Origin: Luteolibacter algae
Lineage (GTDB): Bacteria; Verrucomicrobiota; Verrucomicrobiia; Verrucomicrobiales; Akkermansiaceae
Assembly: GCF_042683045.1 (NCBI RefSeq)
Contig: NZ_JBHUIT010000017.1
Location: forward strand, 62,001-126,000
Direction of reading: 5' to 3'
DNA: 64,000 nt
The notes under the pieces are model-generated. The model saw only the letters and a program-made list of their open reading frames with translations. It had not been told where the DNA came from and did no database searches. This document shows positions 17,886 to 27,273 of the stretch, one piece after another (within the stretch, counting starts at the first letter, position 1; each line of letters begins with the position of its first letter). A program made the translations under genes and the position numbers.

Positions 17886-18479
17886 ATGCAAACTGCTAAC
17901 GTCAATCTGCCTATCACTGTAACTGTGAGGCATGAACAAGTGACTGATTCCCTCCGCGACTATGCCCGTAAAAAAATCGAAGGGCTGCATCTTGATTATC
18001 CGAAGATCATTGAGGCGAAGGCGATCCTGGACGTTCAGAAAAATAGGCACATTGCAGAGATAATTTTATTTTGCACCAACCACATTACCATTGAGGCTCA
18101 TACAGAAGGGCGTGATATGTATGTGGCTCTGGACGAAACGATTGAAAAAATCGCCAGACGGATGCGTAAGCATAAAACCCGTCTGCTGAAGAAGAGCCGT
18201 CCGCATAGAAATGATTCCATTCGCTACCTGGATGAGCGCTACTTCACTGAGGAAGCACTCGATCACCCGGAGGAGTCCGAGCATGATCCGGAGCCTTTCA
18301 TCGTCCATTCTGACAAATTTGCCGTGAAGACGATGTACAAAGAGGATGCGATCATGGAGCTGGAGCTTACCGAGCGCCCATTTGTCCTTTATAAAAGCGC
18401 ACGTCGTGATTGTCTGACGATCATCTACCGCCGGAAAGATGGCGAATATGCTGCGGTGGATGTCAATCCGTCCGCATGA
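17886..18479 (+). CDS. hpf: Ribosome hibernation promoting factor, long form
   Basis: Predicted 197 aa from MQTANVNLPITVTVRHEQV (the frame extends to 17832 without need). The N-terminal S30AE/YfiA domain occupies about 1-105. After a linker rich in His/Glu, the C-terminal dimerisation domain (about 135-190: HSDKFAVKTM, TERPFVLYKS, IIYRRKDGEYAAVD) marks the long HPF class, which dimerises 70S ribosomes into 100S in stationary phase. It is followed by a strong terminator at 18510-18538. Confidence 0.93.
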   Translation: MQTANVNLPITVTVRHEQVTDSLRDYARKKIEGLHLDYPKIIEAKAILDVQKNRHIAEIILFCTNHITIEAHTEGRDMYVALDETIEKIARRMRKHKTRLLKKSRPHRNDSIRYLDERYFTEEALDHPEESEHDPEPFIVHSDKFAVKTMYKEDAIMELELTERPFVLYKSARRDCLTIIYRRKDGEYAAVDVNPSA

Positions 18480-18509
18480 TCTCTTGATCCATTAAGTATG
18501 CGGTCTTAA

Positions 18510-18538
18510 GGGGGCGATCCAGTCGGATTGCCCCCTTT
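18510..18538 (+). terminator. Rho-independent terminator after hpf
   Basis: The inverted repeat GGGGGCGATCC / GGATTGCCCCC (one G:T pair) is followed by TTT. It starts 30 bases after the hpf stop codon. Confidence 0.85.
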
Positions 18539-18573
18539 CTTGCATTATATGCCAGTGCGGCTATGATACTGTC

Positions 18574-20037
18574 TTGAATATTTTACTCACTGGTGCCAAT
18601 GGATACATCGGTCTGCGCTTGCTGCCAGCACTCCTGGAAGAGGGGCATCGGGTCAAAGCACTGGTGAGAGACAAGGGGCGTTTTCCCTCACCACAGTTCG
18701 ATGATTTCTTGAAGGACGGAAGGCTTGAGCTATTAGAGGGTGATATGCTCGTGCCCGGTAGTCTGCCCGAACTTCCGGACTCGATTGGAGCCGCTTATTA
18801 TCTATTGCATTCCATGGGAGCGGGCACGGGTTTCCAGAAACGGGAGCAAATTTGCGCGGAAAATTTTGTCCAGTGGCTCTCCCGGGCCGACTGCCGGAGA
18901 ATTATTTATCTAGGCGGTTTGGTGCCGGCTCAGAAGCTTTCCAGCCATCTGGAATCGCGGGAAAATGTGAACCGGATTTTGAGGAGTGGAGACGTGGACG
19001 TTACCACTTTACGCGCATCAATCATCGTAGGGTCGGGTTCCGCTTCCTTTGAAATTATCCGGGATTTGGTAGAGAAACTGCCGGTAATGGTTACTCCGCA
19101 ATGGACGGGGACGAAGTGCCAGCCGATAGCCATCCGAAATGTCATCGGTTATCTGACTGGCTGTTTGGAGTGTGCCGACACCATTGGGCAGGAATTGGAT
19201 ATAGGAGGTCCTGAAGTTCTGACCTACCGGACCTTGCTGCATCAATATGCGGAAATGCGGGAGCTGAAGCGCCTTATCCTACCCGTTCCTTTTCTTACTC
19301 CGCGTCTCTCATCCCATTGGCTGCATCTGGTCACTCCGACGACTCTGGTTTTGGCAAAATCTCTGATCGAATCGCTCAGTAACGAGACGGTTTGCAGGGA
19401 TCATAGTGTAACAACAATGATCCCGCAGGATTTGCTCACTTACCGGGAGGCGATTAAGACAGCATTTGCCAAAATCGCGCAGAACCGTGTGCCATCTTCG
19501 TGGATCAATTCGCTCTCGTCCGGCTCCTTGAACCCGGAATTTTTCCGCTCGATCAAGGTTCCGGAACACGGGGTGCTGAAGGACAGGCGGGAGATGCCTT
19601 TGGTTTCTGATCGGGAAGCTGTGATCCAAGCGGTATGGTCACTCGGCGGTAGGAATGGATGGCCATCGATGAACTGGGCATGGCGGGTCAGAGGGATAAT
19701 GGATCTGTTCGCCGGAGGCATTGGAATGAGGCGGGGACGCAGCCATCCTGTCGAGCTCCGTCCCGGGGATGCCCTGGATTTCTGGCGGGTTTTGCTGGCG
19801 GATCAGGCTGCTGGGAATAATGGGCCGGCGCGGCTAATTCTTTTTGCCGAAATGAAGCTCCCGGGAGAAGCATGGCTCGAATTTGAGATTACCGGAAAAT
19901 CATTGATACAGACTGCCACATTCCGTCCGAAGGGGCTGCTTGGACGTCTATATTGGTATATGGTCTTACCTTTTCATTTCCTGCTTTTTCCGAGAATGGC
20001 GAACCGCCTGGCATCCGGGCAGAAGGCGAAAAGCTAA
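18574..20037 (+). CDS. NAD(P)-binding SDR-type protein with DUF2867 domain
   Basis: Predicted 487 aa starting at TTG (18574); no in-frame ATG is available before the Rossmann motif TGANGYIGLRL (residues about 6-16), so the TTG is preferred. The N-terminal half is an atypical SDR (YbjT-like). The C-terminal part (about 330-485: SLGGRNGWPSMNWAWRVRG, DALDFWRVLL, TATFRPKGLLGRLYWY) matches DUF2867. Such proteins are thought to act on lipophilic substrates at the membrane, but their reaction is not established. It stands alone after the hpf terminator. Confidence 0.82.
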   Translation: MNILLTGANGYIGLRLLPALLEEGHRVKALVRDKGRFPSPQFDDFLKDGRLELLEGDMLVPGSLPELPDSIGAAYYLLHSMGAGTGFQKREQICAENFVQWLSRADCRRIIYLGGLVPAQKLSSHLESRENVNRILRSGDVDVTTLRASIIVGSGSASFEIIRDLVEKLPVMVTPQWTGTKCQPIAIRNVIGYLTGCLECADTIGQELDIGGPEVLTYRTLLHQYAEMRELKRLILPVPFLTPRLSSHWLHLVTPTTLVLAKSLIESLSNETVCRDHSVTTMIPQDLLTYREAIKTAFAKIAQNRVPSSWINSLSSGSLNPEFFRSIKVPEHGVLKDRREMPLVSDREAVIQAVWSLGGRNGWPSMNWAWRVRGIMDLFAGGIGMRRGRSHPVELRPGDALDFWRVLLADQAAGNNGPARLILFAEMKLPGEAWLEFEITGKSLIQTATFRPKGLLGRLYWYMVLPFHFLLFPRMANRLASGQKAKS

Positions 20038-20077
20038 TAATTGTCACAATCCCGCATTCCCGTTAACCTCCCGGAAC

Positions 20078-20815
20078 ATGAAGGACGAGGAAAGCCTGAT
20101 CCCCCCGCCGCCAAATCCTTACGCCCGCTTTTCGGGCTGGTTGGCGGTAGCTGGCATTGCTGCAATCATTGCGATCGCGCTCTCCGGAATGGGCAGAACC
20201 GCTAGGCCCGATCTAGCATTGTTTCTTCCGGGACTGATCGTGTTTACCTTGGCAGCGATTTTTGGAGTAGGAGTTTTATATGGATGGAGAGGGGTGGCAA
20301 AGCGCTTCAGCCATCAGCACATATTGGGATACTGGAAGATCACGGGTAAGGATTGGGAGACGCATCTCCGCCGTGAGAAGAGACGTCTATGGTATGGGGC
20401 GTGGATCATGGGTGCTGGCTTACCGACCGTTATTTTCGCCGCGATGTTCTATCTCGCTTATTCCGAGGGGAAAGTCGGCGAGGTTCTCCCTATAGCCCTC
20501 GCAGTTAGTGGGCTTTTCGCAGGGGTTTTCGTCGCGGTTGTTGCAATCCAATGGTTCTCCATCAGAGGAAGTATCGGACACGTCTGGCTCTCCAGATATG
20601 GAATCATGGTCAACAGAGTCGTATTTTTTATAGATGGTTTCGGGATCCAAACGTTATCCCGGGAGCTGAGAAAAAAAGATGGGAAAGCGATTCTATCGAT
20701 CCGTTATCGTGTGCGTAGCAAGCGGACGGTTGTTAATAAGGAGCTACTGGTCCCGGTGCCCGAGGCGCAGATTGCTCTAGTGGAAAATACCTTGGAAGCA
20801 TGGGACTCCAGATGA
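20078..20815 (+). CDS. Integral membrane protein of unknown function
   Basis: Predicted 245 aa from MKDEESLIPPPPNPY; the open frame extends upstream into the SDR gene but this start has a Shine-Dalgarno-like GGAAC nearby. Four hydrophobic helices lie around residues 22-40, 48-66, 105-125 and 136-158, followed by a soluble C-terminal domain of about 85 residues with regular alternating strands. No known motif was recognised. The proline-rich N-terminus is probably cytoplasmic. Confidence 0.7.
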   Translation: MKDEESLIPPPPNPYARFSGWLAVAGIAAIIAIALSGMGRTARPDLALFLPGLIVFTLAAIFGVGVLYGWRGVAKRFSHQHILGYWKITGKDWETHLRREKRRLWYGAWIMGAGLPTVIFAAMFYLAYSEGKVGEVLPIALAVSGLFAGVFVAVVAIQWFSIRGSIGHVWLSRYGIMVNRVVFFIDGFGIQTLSRELRKKDGKAILSIRYRVRSKRTVVNKELLVPVPEAQIALVENTLEAWDSR

Positions 20816-20858
20816 GACATTTTGTCGGAGGAACTGAGCTTGCGCCATTCTCTGCAGA

Positions 20859-21320
20859 ATGATTGTTTACCTCATGCCAAAGCCCTACCCAACAATCATC
20901 CCCGGATTACGAAGCCCATATGATCAGGTGGGTGGTATTGTCTATTTTGGAAGAATGCTCGATAAGATTCGCCTGAATGCGGAAGGAAAACTTCCTGAGG
21001 AATGGGCGTCGATGTTAGGGACCGCACATACGGGTGGTTTTGATGGGCGCTGCTGCAGCTTTCTCCATATTTCCTACGAGGAAATCGTATCGGAGACGCT
21101 CAAGGGAGGGACAGATGAAGAACTCCTGACGTGGGCGTTTGAAAATGGACGCAAACCGACAGCTGAGGAAATCGAAATTTGGAATGCCTTCATGTCGAAA
21201 CGTGGCTGGAAAGATGCGGCATCCGGTCGGTTGAAAGAAAGATTGAAAGAAATCGGGCTAGAGCCGGATACCGTCGATACGATGTTCGATTTCCTGGACC
21301 TGGATGAAGGACAGCGCTGA
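20859..21320 (+). CDS. DUF5069 family protein
   Basis: Predicted 153 aa (or 148 from the Met at 20874, MPKPYPTIIPGLRSPY). The pattern PGLRSPYDQVGGIVYFGRMLDKIRL followed by FDGRCCSFLHISYEE and a Trp-containing acidic region matches DUF5069, a small soluble family of unknown function found mostly in Verrucomicrobia, Planctomycetes and cyanobacteria. It is the last plus-strand gene before the convergent DsbD-like gene. Confidence 0.8.
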   Translation: MIVYLMPKPYPTIIPGLRSPYDQVGGIVYFGRMLDKIRLNAEGKLPEEWASMLGTAHTGGFDGRCCSFLHISYEEIVSETLKGGTDEELLTWAFENGRKPTAEEIEIWNAFMSKRGWKDAASGRLKERLKEIGLEPDTVDTMFDFLDLDEGQR

Positions 21321-21352
21321 AGCCGGATTGCTGGTGCATGGAGCTATCGGAA

Positions 21353-21379
21353 AGGAATCGGCCTGGAAAACCGATTCCT
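21353..21379. terminator. Short hairpin between convergent genes
   Basis: AGGAATCGG (21353-21361) pairs with CCGATTCCT (21371-21379) in the 87-bp gap between the DUF5069 gene and the DsbD-like gene. There is no long T run on either side, so its terminator role is uncertain. Confidence 0.4.
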
Positions 21380-21407
21380 CTGCGACAGAAAGATCGCTCG
21401 GCTGGAT

Positions 21408-23456
21408 TCAGGGAACTTGATTGAAAAGTTCTTTGAGGATCTGGGGCGTTAGAACCTCCGGCGTGACGATTGGCTCTTCGCCGGGTCTCAGAAGAACATT
21501 AACCGGAATCGCAGAGCGGCCGAGCTCTTGGAGCTTCGCCTCAATCGCCGGATCGGGGCGGGTTTTGTCGCCCTTTAAGAAGACGATTTTCTTCTGTTTA
21601 GCGAGTTTCAGAACCTCTTCTGTGTAAGCGACCTTTTTGTTCACCTGGCATGTAAGGCACCACTGGGCGGTAAAATCGATGTAGACCGGGGTTCCTTCAG
21701 ATAGAAGTTCTTGGGCTCTTGCTTCGGACCAGGGCTGCCAAAGCTTGTTCGGCTTCGGAGGCAGTGCCAGGAGGATCCCTGCGATGGAAAAAACTGCGGT
21801 TATGGCGAGCGCTATCCCGCGAGTGCGCTTGCTCTTATGGGGCAGGTTCCAGCGGCCGTAGGTCCACGCCGCAGCGGCGATCAAACTCAGACCGAGCAAA
21901 GGTGAAAGCAAATACTCCTGCCCAATCAGCCCTGAGTAGACCCAAAGCAAGTAGCCTGCTGTCGCAAAAAGTAGGAAGGACATTCCTTGTTTGAAAGATT
22001 CCATCCACGCGCCGGGGCGGGGGAGCATCTCGACAAGCGATGGGAAAAACGAAAGGACGAGATATGGAGTCGCTAGTCCGAGGGCCATCGCACCGAAAGC
22101 GGAGAAAAACTGGATAGCAGGCAAAGCAATCGCGGCACCGATCGCGGCACCTAGAAACGGTGCCGAGCAGGGCGTTGCCACAACTGTTGCCAATACACCG
22201 GAGAAGAATGAACCACTGTGACCGGATTTTGACTGCAGATTTCCACCCACCGAGGTTGCTGCGGTGCCGACTTCGAAAAGCCCGAACATGTTCAGCCCCA
22301 GAACAAACATCAATAGAGTAAGCACAAGAACTACCCATGGGTTCTGGAGCTGATATCCCCAGCCGATGGATTCTCCTCCATCACGTAAGGCTGCCGCACG
22401 GACTGCAAATAATATTCCGCTGATAACCGCGAAGGATGCCATGACCCCCAGCGCAAAGGTCAATCCATGCAAAGCAATGGAACGGCGATTTTCCCCGGCT
22501 TGTTGGACAAATCCCATGATCTTTAGTCCGATAACCGGGAAAACGCAGGGCATGAGATTCAAGATCAATCCTCCCAAGAACATCCCGCCAAGGATGGGTA
22601 GTAATTTTCCGATGGAGATGGCAACCGGTGCGTTGGGCGCGGGTTGCGCATCCGCATTGATGGTGGTTTCCGGGATGGCCAACGCTTTATCGGCGAACAA
22701 TATTCCGGAAACCGTTTCTCCCTGAGGAATAGGGTTATCGAGGAAATCGATCTTTTTTCTGAGCAGGGTGATGATGGTAAACTCACCGGAGGTGCTAACT
22801 TCGCCGCCGTCTGATAGGGCCTTGATATATGGTTCGTTCGGAATGAACTCCGTAGGTTCCGGGTCGAGCTTTGTGAAACGTAGTTCGATGGCATCCTTAG
22901 TTTTCCCGGAGGTTTTAGCTGCATATTGGATGGATGGAGCCGGATCCGCGGGAATAGCACGTCGCGCAGTTTGGAAAAATTCCGTTTGTGCCGGATCGGC
23001 TTCCGGTTTCTCGCTCACTGGCAGAGTTATCGTGAATTCCGCCGATTCGTTGATGCAGGAGGTTTTACAGATTTGCCATGTCGCACTGGCAGTAAGAGTG
23101 AAATCGTCGCCAGGCCGTAAAGATGGAGGTGGTGTGATATCGATCAGGAAAACCGGCGAGCCGGAGTAGATGAAACTTTTCCCGCTAAAGCCCTCCTTGG
23201 CCTCGGGAGTCGGCCATTGGATGGGACCGGCCGTCGCACCTTCGGGCAATTTCCAGGTGATCGTCGGGGGAAGCTCGACGCCTCCGGAATTTTGATAATA
23301 GCTATGCCACTCCTCCGGATGTTCCAACTTCAAGGCAAGGGTGAAGCTCTCGTTGGGAGCGATCGCTGCGTTCTCGGATAACAGTGTGGCTACGGAAGAA
23401 ACTTTCTGTCCGAGTGCGAATGAACAGAAAGCGAGAAAGATCAGAAGGAAGCGCAT
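21408..23456 (-). CDS. DsbD/ScsB-like thiol:disulfide interchange protein
   Basis: Predicted 682 aa with signal peptide MRFLLIFLAFCSFALG. The N-terminal periplasmic domain (about 20-270) has a Cys pair in ICKTSC, typical of the DsbD-alpha/ScsB domain. The middle 8-TM CcdA-like region (about 275-545) includes LNLMPCVFPVIGLKIMGF and VATPCSAPFLG, which carry the two membrane cysteines. The C-terminal thioredoxin domain has the CxxC site AQWCLTCQVNKK (about 590-600). It carries electrons from cytoplasmic thioredoxin to periplasmic disulfides or cytochrome maturation. It stands alone. Confidence 0.92.
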   Translation of the reverse strand: MRFLLIFLAFCSFALGQKVSSVATLLSENAAIAPNESFTLALKLEHPEEWHSYYQNSGGVELPPTITWKLPEGATAGPIQWPTPEAKEGFSGKSFIYSGSPVFLIDITPPPSLRPGDDFTLTASATWQICKTSCINESAEFTITLPVSEKPEADPAQTEFFQTARRAIPADPAPSIQYAAKTSGKTKDAIELRFTKLDPEPTEFIPNEPYIKALSDGGEVSTSGEFTIITLLRKKIDFLDNPIPQGETVSGILFADKALAIPETTINADAQPAPNAPVAISIGKLLPILGGMFLGGLILNLMPCVFPVIGLKIMGFVQQAGENRRSIALHGLTFALGVMASFAVISGILFAVRAAALRDGGESIGWGYQLQNPWVVLVLTLLMFVLGLNMFGLFEVGTAATSVGGNLQSKSGHSGSFFSGVLATVVATPCSAPFLGAAIGAAIALPAIQFFSAFGAMALGLATPYLVLSFFPSLVEMLPRPGAWMESFKQGMSFLLFATAGYLLWVYSGLIGQEYLLSPLLGLSLIAAAAWTYGRWNLPHKSKRTRGIALAITAVFSIAGILLALPPKPNKLWQPWSEARAQELLSEGTPVYIDFTAQWCLTCQVNKKVAYTEEVLKLAKQKKIVFLKGDKTRPDPAIEAKLQELGRSAIPVNVLLRPGEEPIVTPEVLTPQILKELFNQVP

Positions 23457-23533
23457 GGTTGTATCAGTTAATGGGAAGATCCGGATCCGAACGGGATGTG
23501 GTAATTAAGAGGCACCGAGCGTTGCTTTCATCC

Positions 23534-23569
23534 AAAAAAATAAGCCGTAAGGAAAGTTCCTTACGGCTT
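23534..23569 (-). terminator. Terminator after the glycine-zipper lipoprotein gene
   Basis: The perfect 13-bp stem AAGCCGTAAGGAA / TTCCTTACGGCTT (23542-23569) with a 2-base spacer is followed on the minus strand by TATTTTTTT. Confidence 0.85.
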
Positions 23570-23595
23570 GGAAGATAAATTCTTCTTATTCAGGC

Positions 23596-23850
23596 CTAAT
23601 AGCCACGGCGGTAGTTATCTTGGTCTTTGGAGTTTCCATAGAGGGCGCCGGCACCGGCACCAGCCGCACCGCCAAGAGCAGCACCTTCGAGAGCATTTCC
23701 AGATTGATGGCCGATGATACCGCCGGCAGCCGCACCGATAAGTCCACCTGTTACTGCGCCGCGCTGGGTCTCAGGACCTGTCGGTGCCGCACAGTTACTA
23801 AGAGCGATGGCTGAAATGCCGGAAACGATAATAAGAGATAGTTTTTTCAT
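23596..23850 (-). CDS. Small glycine-zipper lipoprotein
   Basis: Predicted 84 aa from MKKLSLIIVSGISAIALSNC. The lipobox-like LSNC places the lipidated Cys at about 20. The rest is a glycine-zipper domain (GGLIGAAAGGIIGHQSG, GAALGGAAGAGAGALYG) like the osmotically inducible or SlyB/YMGG types that insert in the outer membrane. Its own terminator follows. The frame extends upstream to 23898, but MKK is the natural start. Confidence 0.82.
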   Translation of the reverse strand: MKKLSLIIVSGISAIALSNCAAPTGPETQRGAVTGGLIGAAAGGIIGHQSGNALEGAALGGAAGAGAGALYGNSKDQDNYRRGY

Positions 23851-24014
23851 TGTCTGATTGGAGTTAAATATTGGTAAGCTGTGGTCGGAGTAATTCAAGA
23901 ATTATTACGGTTTTTCGCTCCGCAGCTTTTTGAAAATTTCGCCCACTTTCATGGGACTTGGCGAGAATGGGATTTATTCAGCTAATTCTGAAAAAGTGAG
24001 CCGGAAGTGCTCTT

Positions 24015-25385
24015 TCAGTCTTCGATATTATGAATCAGCTTTTTGTTGATGAATTCCAGAATACCGAATCTTGAGAGCTCCCTGCCGTATCCTGAATTTT
24101 TGGTTCCTCCGAACGGTAGCCCAGCTTGCGAATTGGTAGGCTGGTTGATGAAGACCATTCCAGTGTCTATCTGTTCGGCTATTTTTCGGCCCCGGGATAT
24201 ATCCTTGGTATAGACCGATCCTCCCAGACCATAGGAGGAATTATTGGCCAAGGAAATTGCCTCCTCTTCACTTTCAACGACATATACCGTAGCTACCGGT
24301 CCGAATAGCTCCTGATCGAAGGTAGGGTTATCCTTTGATACGTTTGTGAGAATTGTGGGATTGAAGTAGGCACCTTTCCGTTCAGGCCTGTCGCCGCCGA
24401 GAATTGCTTTCGCTCCATAGTTCAAAGAGGAAGTGACTTGCTCCTGCAGTCTCACCGCTGCGTCTTCTGTTGAGAGTGGGCCTACATCGGTGGACTCATC
24501 GAGGGGATCGCCGATTTTCATCGCCGCCATACCACTCTTCAATCCTTCCAGGAACTCATCTGCGACGGATTTCATCACGATAAAACGCTTTGCCGCCACG
24601 CAGGATTGCCCAGTGTTTACCATTCTCCCTTTGATCGCCTTCTCTACCACATCTTCCATATCCGCATCCTCCAAGACGATGAAGGGGTCATTCCCACCTA
24701 GTTCCAAAACGGAGCGCTTAAGATTTTTTCCCGCTGCCGCAGCCACTGCAGCGCCGGCACGTTCGCTCCCGGTGAGGGAAACGCCCGCGATGGAGTCATT
24801 GGAAATGATTGAATTCACAAAATCCGATGGAATGAGGAGGTTTGTATAAACACCTTCCGGCAGACCCGCTTGTTTGAAAATCTTGGCGATCTCCTCGGCA
24901 CATTGGGGCACATTTCCAGCATGCTTCACAAGGCAGGTGTTGCCAGCCATAATGTTGGGGGTCGCGAATCGGGTGACCTGATAAAAAGGGAAATTCCACG
25001 GCATCACGCCCATCAGAGCTCCGATCGGAGAGTGTTGGATATAGGCATGTGCATTTTCGACTTCCATGTATTCGTTGGCTAGAAATTCTTCCGCTCCGTT
25101 TGCATAGAACTCGGCAATCTCCGCGCAGAATATGATCTCCGCCCGGCTTTCGGAAATTCGTTTGCCCATTTCCAGAGTAATCAATTTGGCATATTTATCC
25201 GTGTTGGATCGCAATTCTTCGGCAAAGTTGAGAATACAGCTCCTTCGGTTTTCGAATGAAGTTTTGCGCCATTCTTGAAAGGCTTCGTGTGCTTTTGCTA
25301 CAGCGCTGAGAGTTTCTTCCTTCGTGAGTGGTTGATAGGATTTCAGCTCTTCATTTGTGGAAGGGTTAATGCTTTTAATGGACAT
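24015..25385 (-). CDS. NAD(P)-dependent succinate-semialdehyde dehydrogenase-like aldehyde dehydrogenase
   Basis: Predicted 456 aa from MSIKSINPSTNEELKSY, the typical start of this subfamily; the longer frame to 25634 would overlap the PfpI gene. Catalytic residues: Glu228 in VLELGGNDPF and Cys262 in NTGQSCVAAKR, with the NAD motif SLTGSERAG around 203-211. It oxidises succinate semialdehyde (GABA degradation) or related short aldehydes. The family length of about 455-460 matches the Sad/YneI-type group. It follows the PfpI gene, separated by a terminator at 25427-25463. Confidence 0.9.
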   Translation of the reverse strand: MSIKSINPSTNEELKSYQPLTKEETLSAVAKAHEAFQEWRKTSFENRRSCILNFAEELRSNTDKYAKLITLEMGKRISESRAEIIFCAEIAEFYANGAEEFLANEYMEVENAHAYIQHSPIGALMGVMPWNFPFYQVTRFATPNIMAGNTCLVKHAGNVPQCAEEIAKIFKQAGLPEGVYTNLLIPSDFVNSIISNDSIAGVSLTGSERAGAAVAAAAGKNLKRSVLELGGNDPFIVLEDADMEDVVEKAIKGRMVNTGQSCVAAKRFIVMKSVADEFLEGLKSGMAAMKIGDPLDESTDVGPLSTEDAAVRLQEQVTSSLNYGAKAILGGDRPERKGAYFNPTILTNVSKDNPTFDQELFGPVATVYVVESEEEAISLANNSSYGLGGSVYTKDISRGRKIAEQIDTGMVFINQPTNSQAGLPFGGTKNSGYGRELSRFGILEFINKKLIHNIED

Positions 25386-25426
25386 GGGAAAAATAGGTTT
25401 GGTGCTGCGAGTGGACAGCGGGCTTG

Positions 25427-25463
25427 AAAAATGCCCAGTTCCTAGAAGTCGTTGGAACTGGGC
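25427..25463 (-). terminator. Terminator after the PfpI-like gene
   Basis: GCCCAGTTCC / GGAACTGGGC (25433-25442 with 25454-25463) is a 10-bp stem. On the minus strand it is followed by ATTTTTC. It lies 29 bases beyond the PfpI stop and 42 bases before the dehydrogenase start. Confidence 0.8.
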
Positions 25464-25491
25464 GCTCGGGAATGGAATATTGATTGGGGCT

Positions 25492-26058
25492 TTATGCCGT
25501 CTGGAGCTTGTGTTTGCCTTCTGCGAATTCCTCGATCGCCTTTGCGCAGAATGCGGGGATATCATCGGGATTCCGGCTGGTAACAAGTCCTTGATCACAG
25601 TGGCATTCTTCGTCCACCCAAGTGCCACCCGCATTTTCGATGTCGGTGCGGAGGCTCGGCCATGAGGTCAGGGTTCTGCCTCTGACTACGTCTGCTTCGA
25701 TCAACGTCCATGGTCCGTGGCAAATGGCGGCAACAGGTTTGTGCTGTTCAAAAAAGTCGCGGACAAAAGAGACCGCGTCTTTTTCTGCTCTCAGGGCATC
25801 GGGGTTGTGCACACCTCCCGGAAGAACCAATCCATCGTAATCTTCAGCCTTGGCAGCAGAAATGGCTTTATCGACCTCGAATTGATCACCTTTCTCAAAA
25901 TGGTTGAATCCTTGGATTTTGCCACTCTTCAACGAGATGATGTGAGTGGTAGCGCCTGCCTTTTCAAGAGCCTCCTTAGGTTTTACCAGTTCCACCTGTT
26001 CAAAGCCGTCTGTGGCAAGAATAGCGATTGTCTTATTGCTTAAATCTTGTGTTTTCAT
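25492..26058 (-). CDS. PfpI/DJ-1 family protein (type 1 glutamine amidotransferase-like)
   Basis: Predicted 188 aa from MKTQDLSNKTIAILATDGFE (an upstream frame to 26154 is not used). The nucleophile elbow AICHGPWTL gives Cys113 next to His114, and Glu20 in DGFEQVEL is the conserved partner. Members include general stress protein 18, deglycases and intracellular protease PfpI. It probably protects against reactive carbonyls, but activity cannot be told from sequence. It is followed by its own terminator and then by an aldehyde dehydrogenase. Confidence 0.9.
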   Translation of the reverse strand: MKTQDLSNKTIAILATDGFEQVELVKPKEALEKAGATTHIISLKSGKIQGFNHFEKGDQFEVDKAISAAKAEDYDGLVLPGGVHNPDALRAEKDAVSFVRDFFEQHKPVAAICHGPWTLIEADVVRGRTLTSWPSLRTDIENAGGTWVDEECHCDQGLVTSRNPDDIPAFCAKAIEEFAEGKHKLQTA

Positions 26059-26184
26059 AACACAAGGTCTCATCGCTAAGACCGTGCCATCCGTAAATAA
26101 AGGGTTTGGTAGGGCTTTTCTTGGAAATTCCCTGCGTGTTGCATGGCACGCCATGCATATACCAAGACGGCCAAGCCGGAAGGA

Positions 26185-27180
26185 TTACGCTGATACAGGA
26201 GCACAGCATCCCGCTGGCTCCTGGCAAGCCGCCTCTTCAGAGAGCTTTGGCGCAAGAGGGGAGAGACCGAGCTTTGACAATAGCACTTGGTCCTTCTCCA
26301 CGGACGGGTTCTTTGCAGTAAGCAGCTTGTCCCCATAGAAAATGGAGTTTGCTCCAGCAAAGAAGCAGAGTGCCTGTGCTTCATCGGAAAGTCTGGTGCG
26401 TCCGGCCGAGAGACGGACCTTCGCTTTGGGAATGGCTATGCGTGCCAGTGCAATCATGCGAACTACATCGAAAGTGTCCACCTGTGGATTCTCCGCCAGC
26501 GGTGTGCCCGGCATCGGCATGAGAGAGTTGATAGGCACACTTTCCGGCTGGGGATCGAAATTTGAAATGATTTCCAACATCCGCAGCCTGTCAGTGATCG
26601 TTTCACCCAGGCCGAGAATACCTCCACAACAAACGGACATTCCCGCATCCTGCACATTCTGAATTGTGCGAAGGCGATCCTCGTAGGTATGTGAGGTGAC
26701 GATATTGGGATAGTGCTCCGGAGAAGTATCGAGATTGTGATTGTAAGCGGTAACTCCAGCCTGCTTGAGCTGTTTAGCCTCTTCGGGACCTAGCTCTCCG
26801 AGTGTAACGCAGACTTCCATACCAAGCTTGGAAACATCCTGGATGATATCGAGAACCTGTTCGAAACGCTGTGTGCCGCCGCGGACTCCTCTCCATGCCG
26901 CACCCATACAGAAACGGGTCGAGCCGCTTTCCGCTGCCACCTTTGCCCGCTCCATGATATCGCACTTTGCCATTAGTCGCTCGGACTCAACACCGGATTT
27001 GTATCTTGAGGATTGGGCGCAATAGGAACAATCTTCCGAGCAACCACCCGTTTTGATGGAGAGCAGGGTGCAGAGCTGGACCTCTGGCTTGTCCCAGTTT
27101 TCCTCATGCACTTGGCGTGATTTTTGGATGAGCTCGAAAAATGGAAGGGAATGTAGGGCCTGGAGTTCTGAAAGATTCAT
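26185..27180 (-). CDS. bioB: Biotin synthase
   Basis: Predicted 331 aa. The radical-SAM cluster CSEDCSYC (Cys47, 51, 54) and the [2Fe-2S]-binding region (YNHNLDTSPEHY, CCGGILGLGE, SAGRTRLSDE, with Arg of RLSAGR) are intact. It inserts sulfur into dethiobiotin. The C-terminal tail ends with a Cys-rich stretch (QEPAGCCAPVSA), which is longer than usual. No other biotin gene is nearby. Confidence 0.96.
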   Translation of the reverse strand: MNLSELQALHSLPFFELIQKSRQVHEENWDKPEVQLCTLLSIKTGGCSEDCSYCAQSSRYKSGVESERLMAKCDIMERAKVAAESGSTRFCMGAAWRGVRGGTQRFEQVLDIIQDVSKLGMEVCVTLGELGPEEAKQLKQAGVTAYNHNLDTSPEHYPNIVTSHTYEDRLRTIQNVQDAGMSVCCGGILGLGETITDRLRMLEIISNFDPQPESVPINSLMPMPGTPLAENPQVDTFDVVRMIALARIAIPKAKVRLSAGRTRLSDEAQALCFFAGANSIFYGDKLLTAKNPSVEKDQVLLSKLGLSPLAPKLSEEAACQEPAGCCAPVSA

Positions 27181-27273
27181 GATGCGTAGGTGACGAAAAC
27201 GATTGAAAAATGATAAGCAGGAAGCGGTCCGAAAAAAGGACGAGTGCAGGTTTTAGAAGTTGGGTGGGAGCAT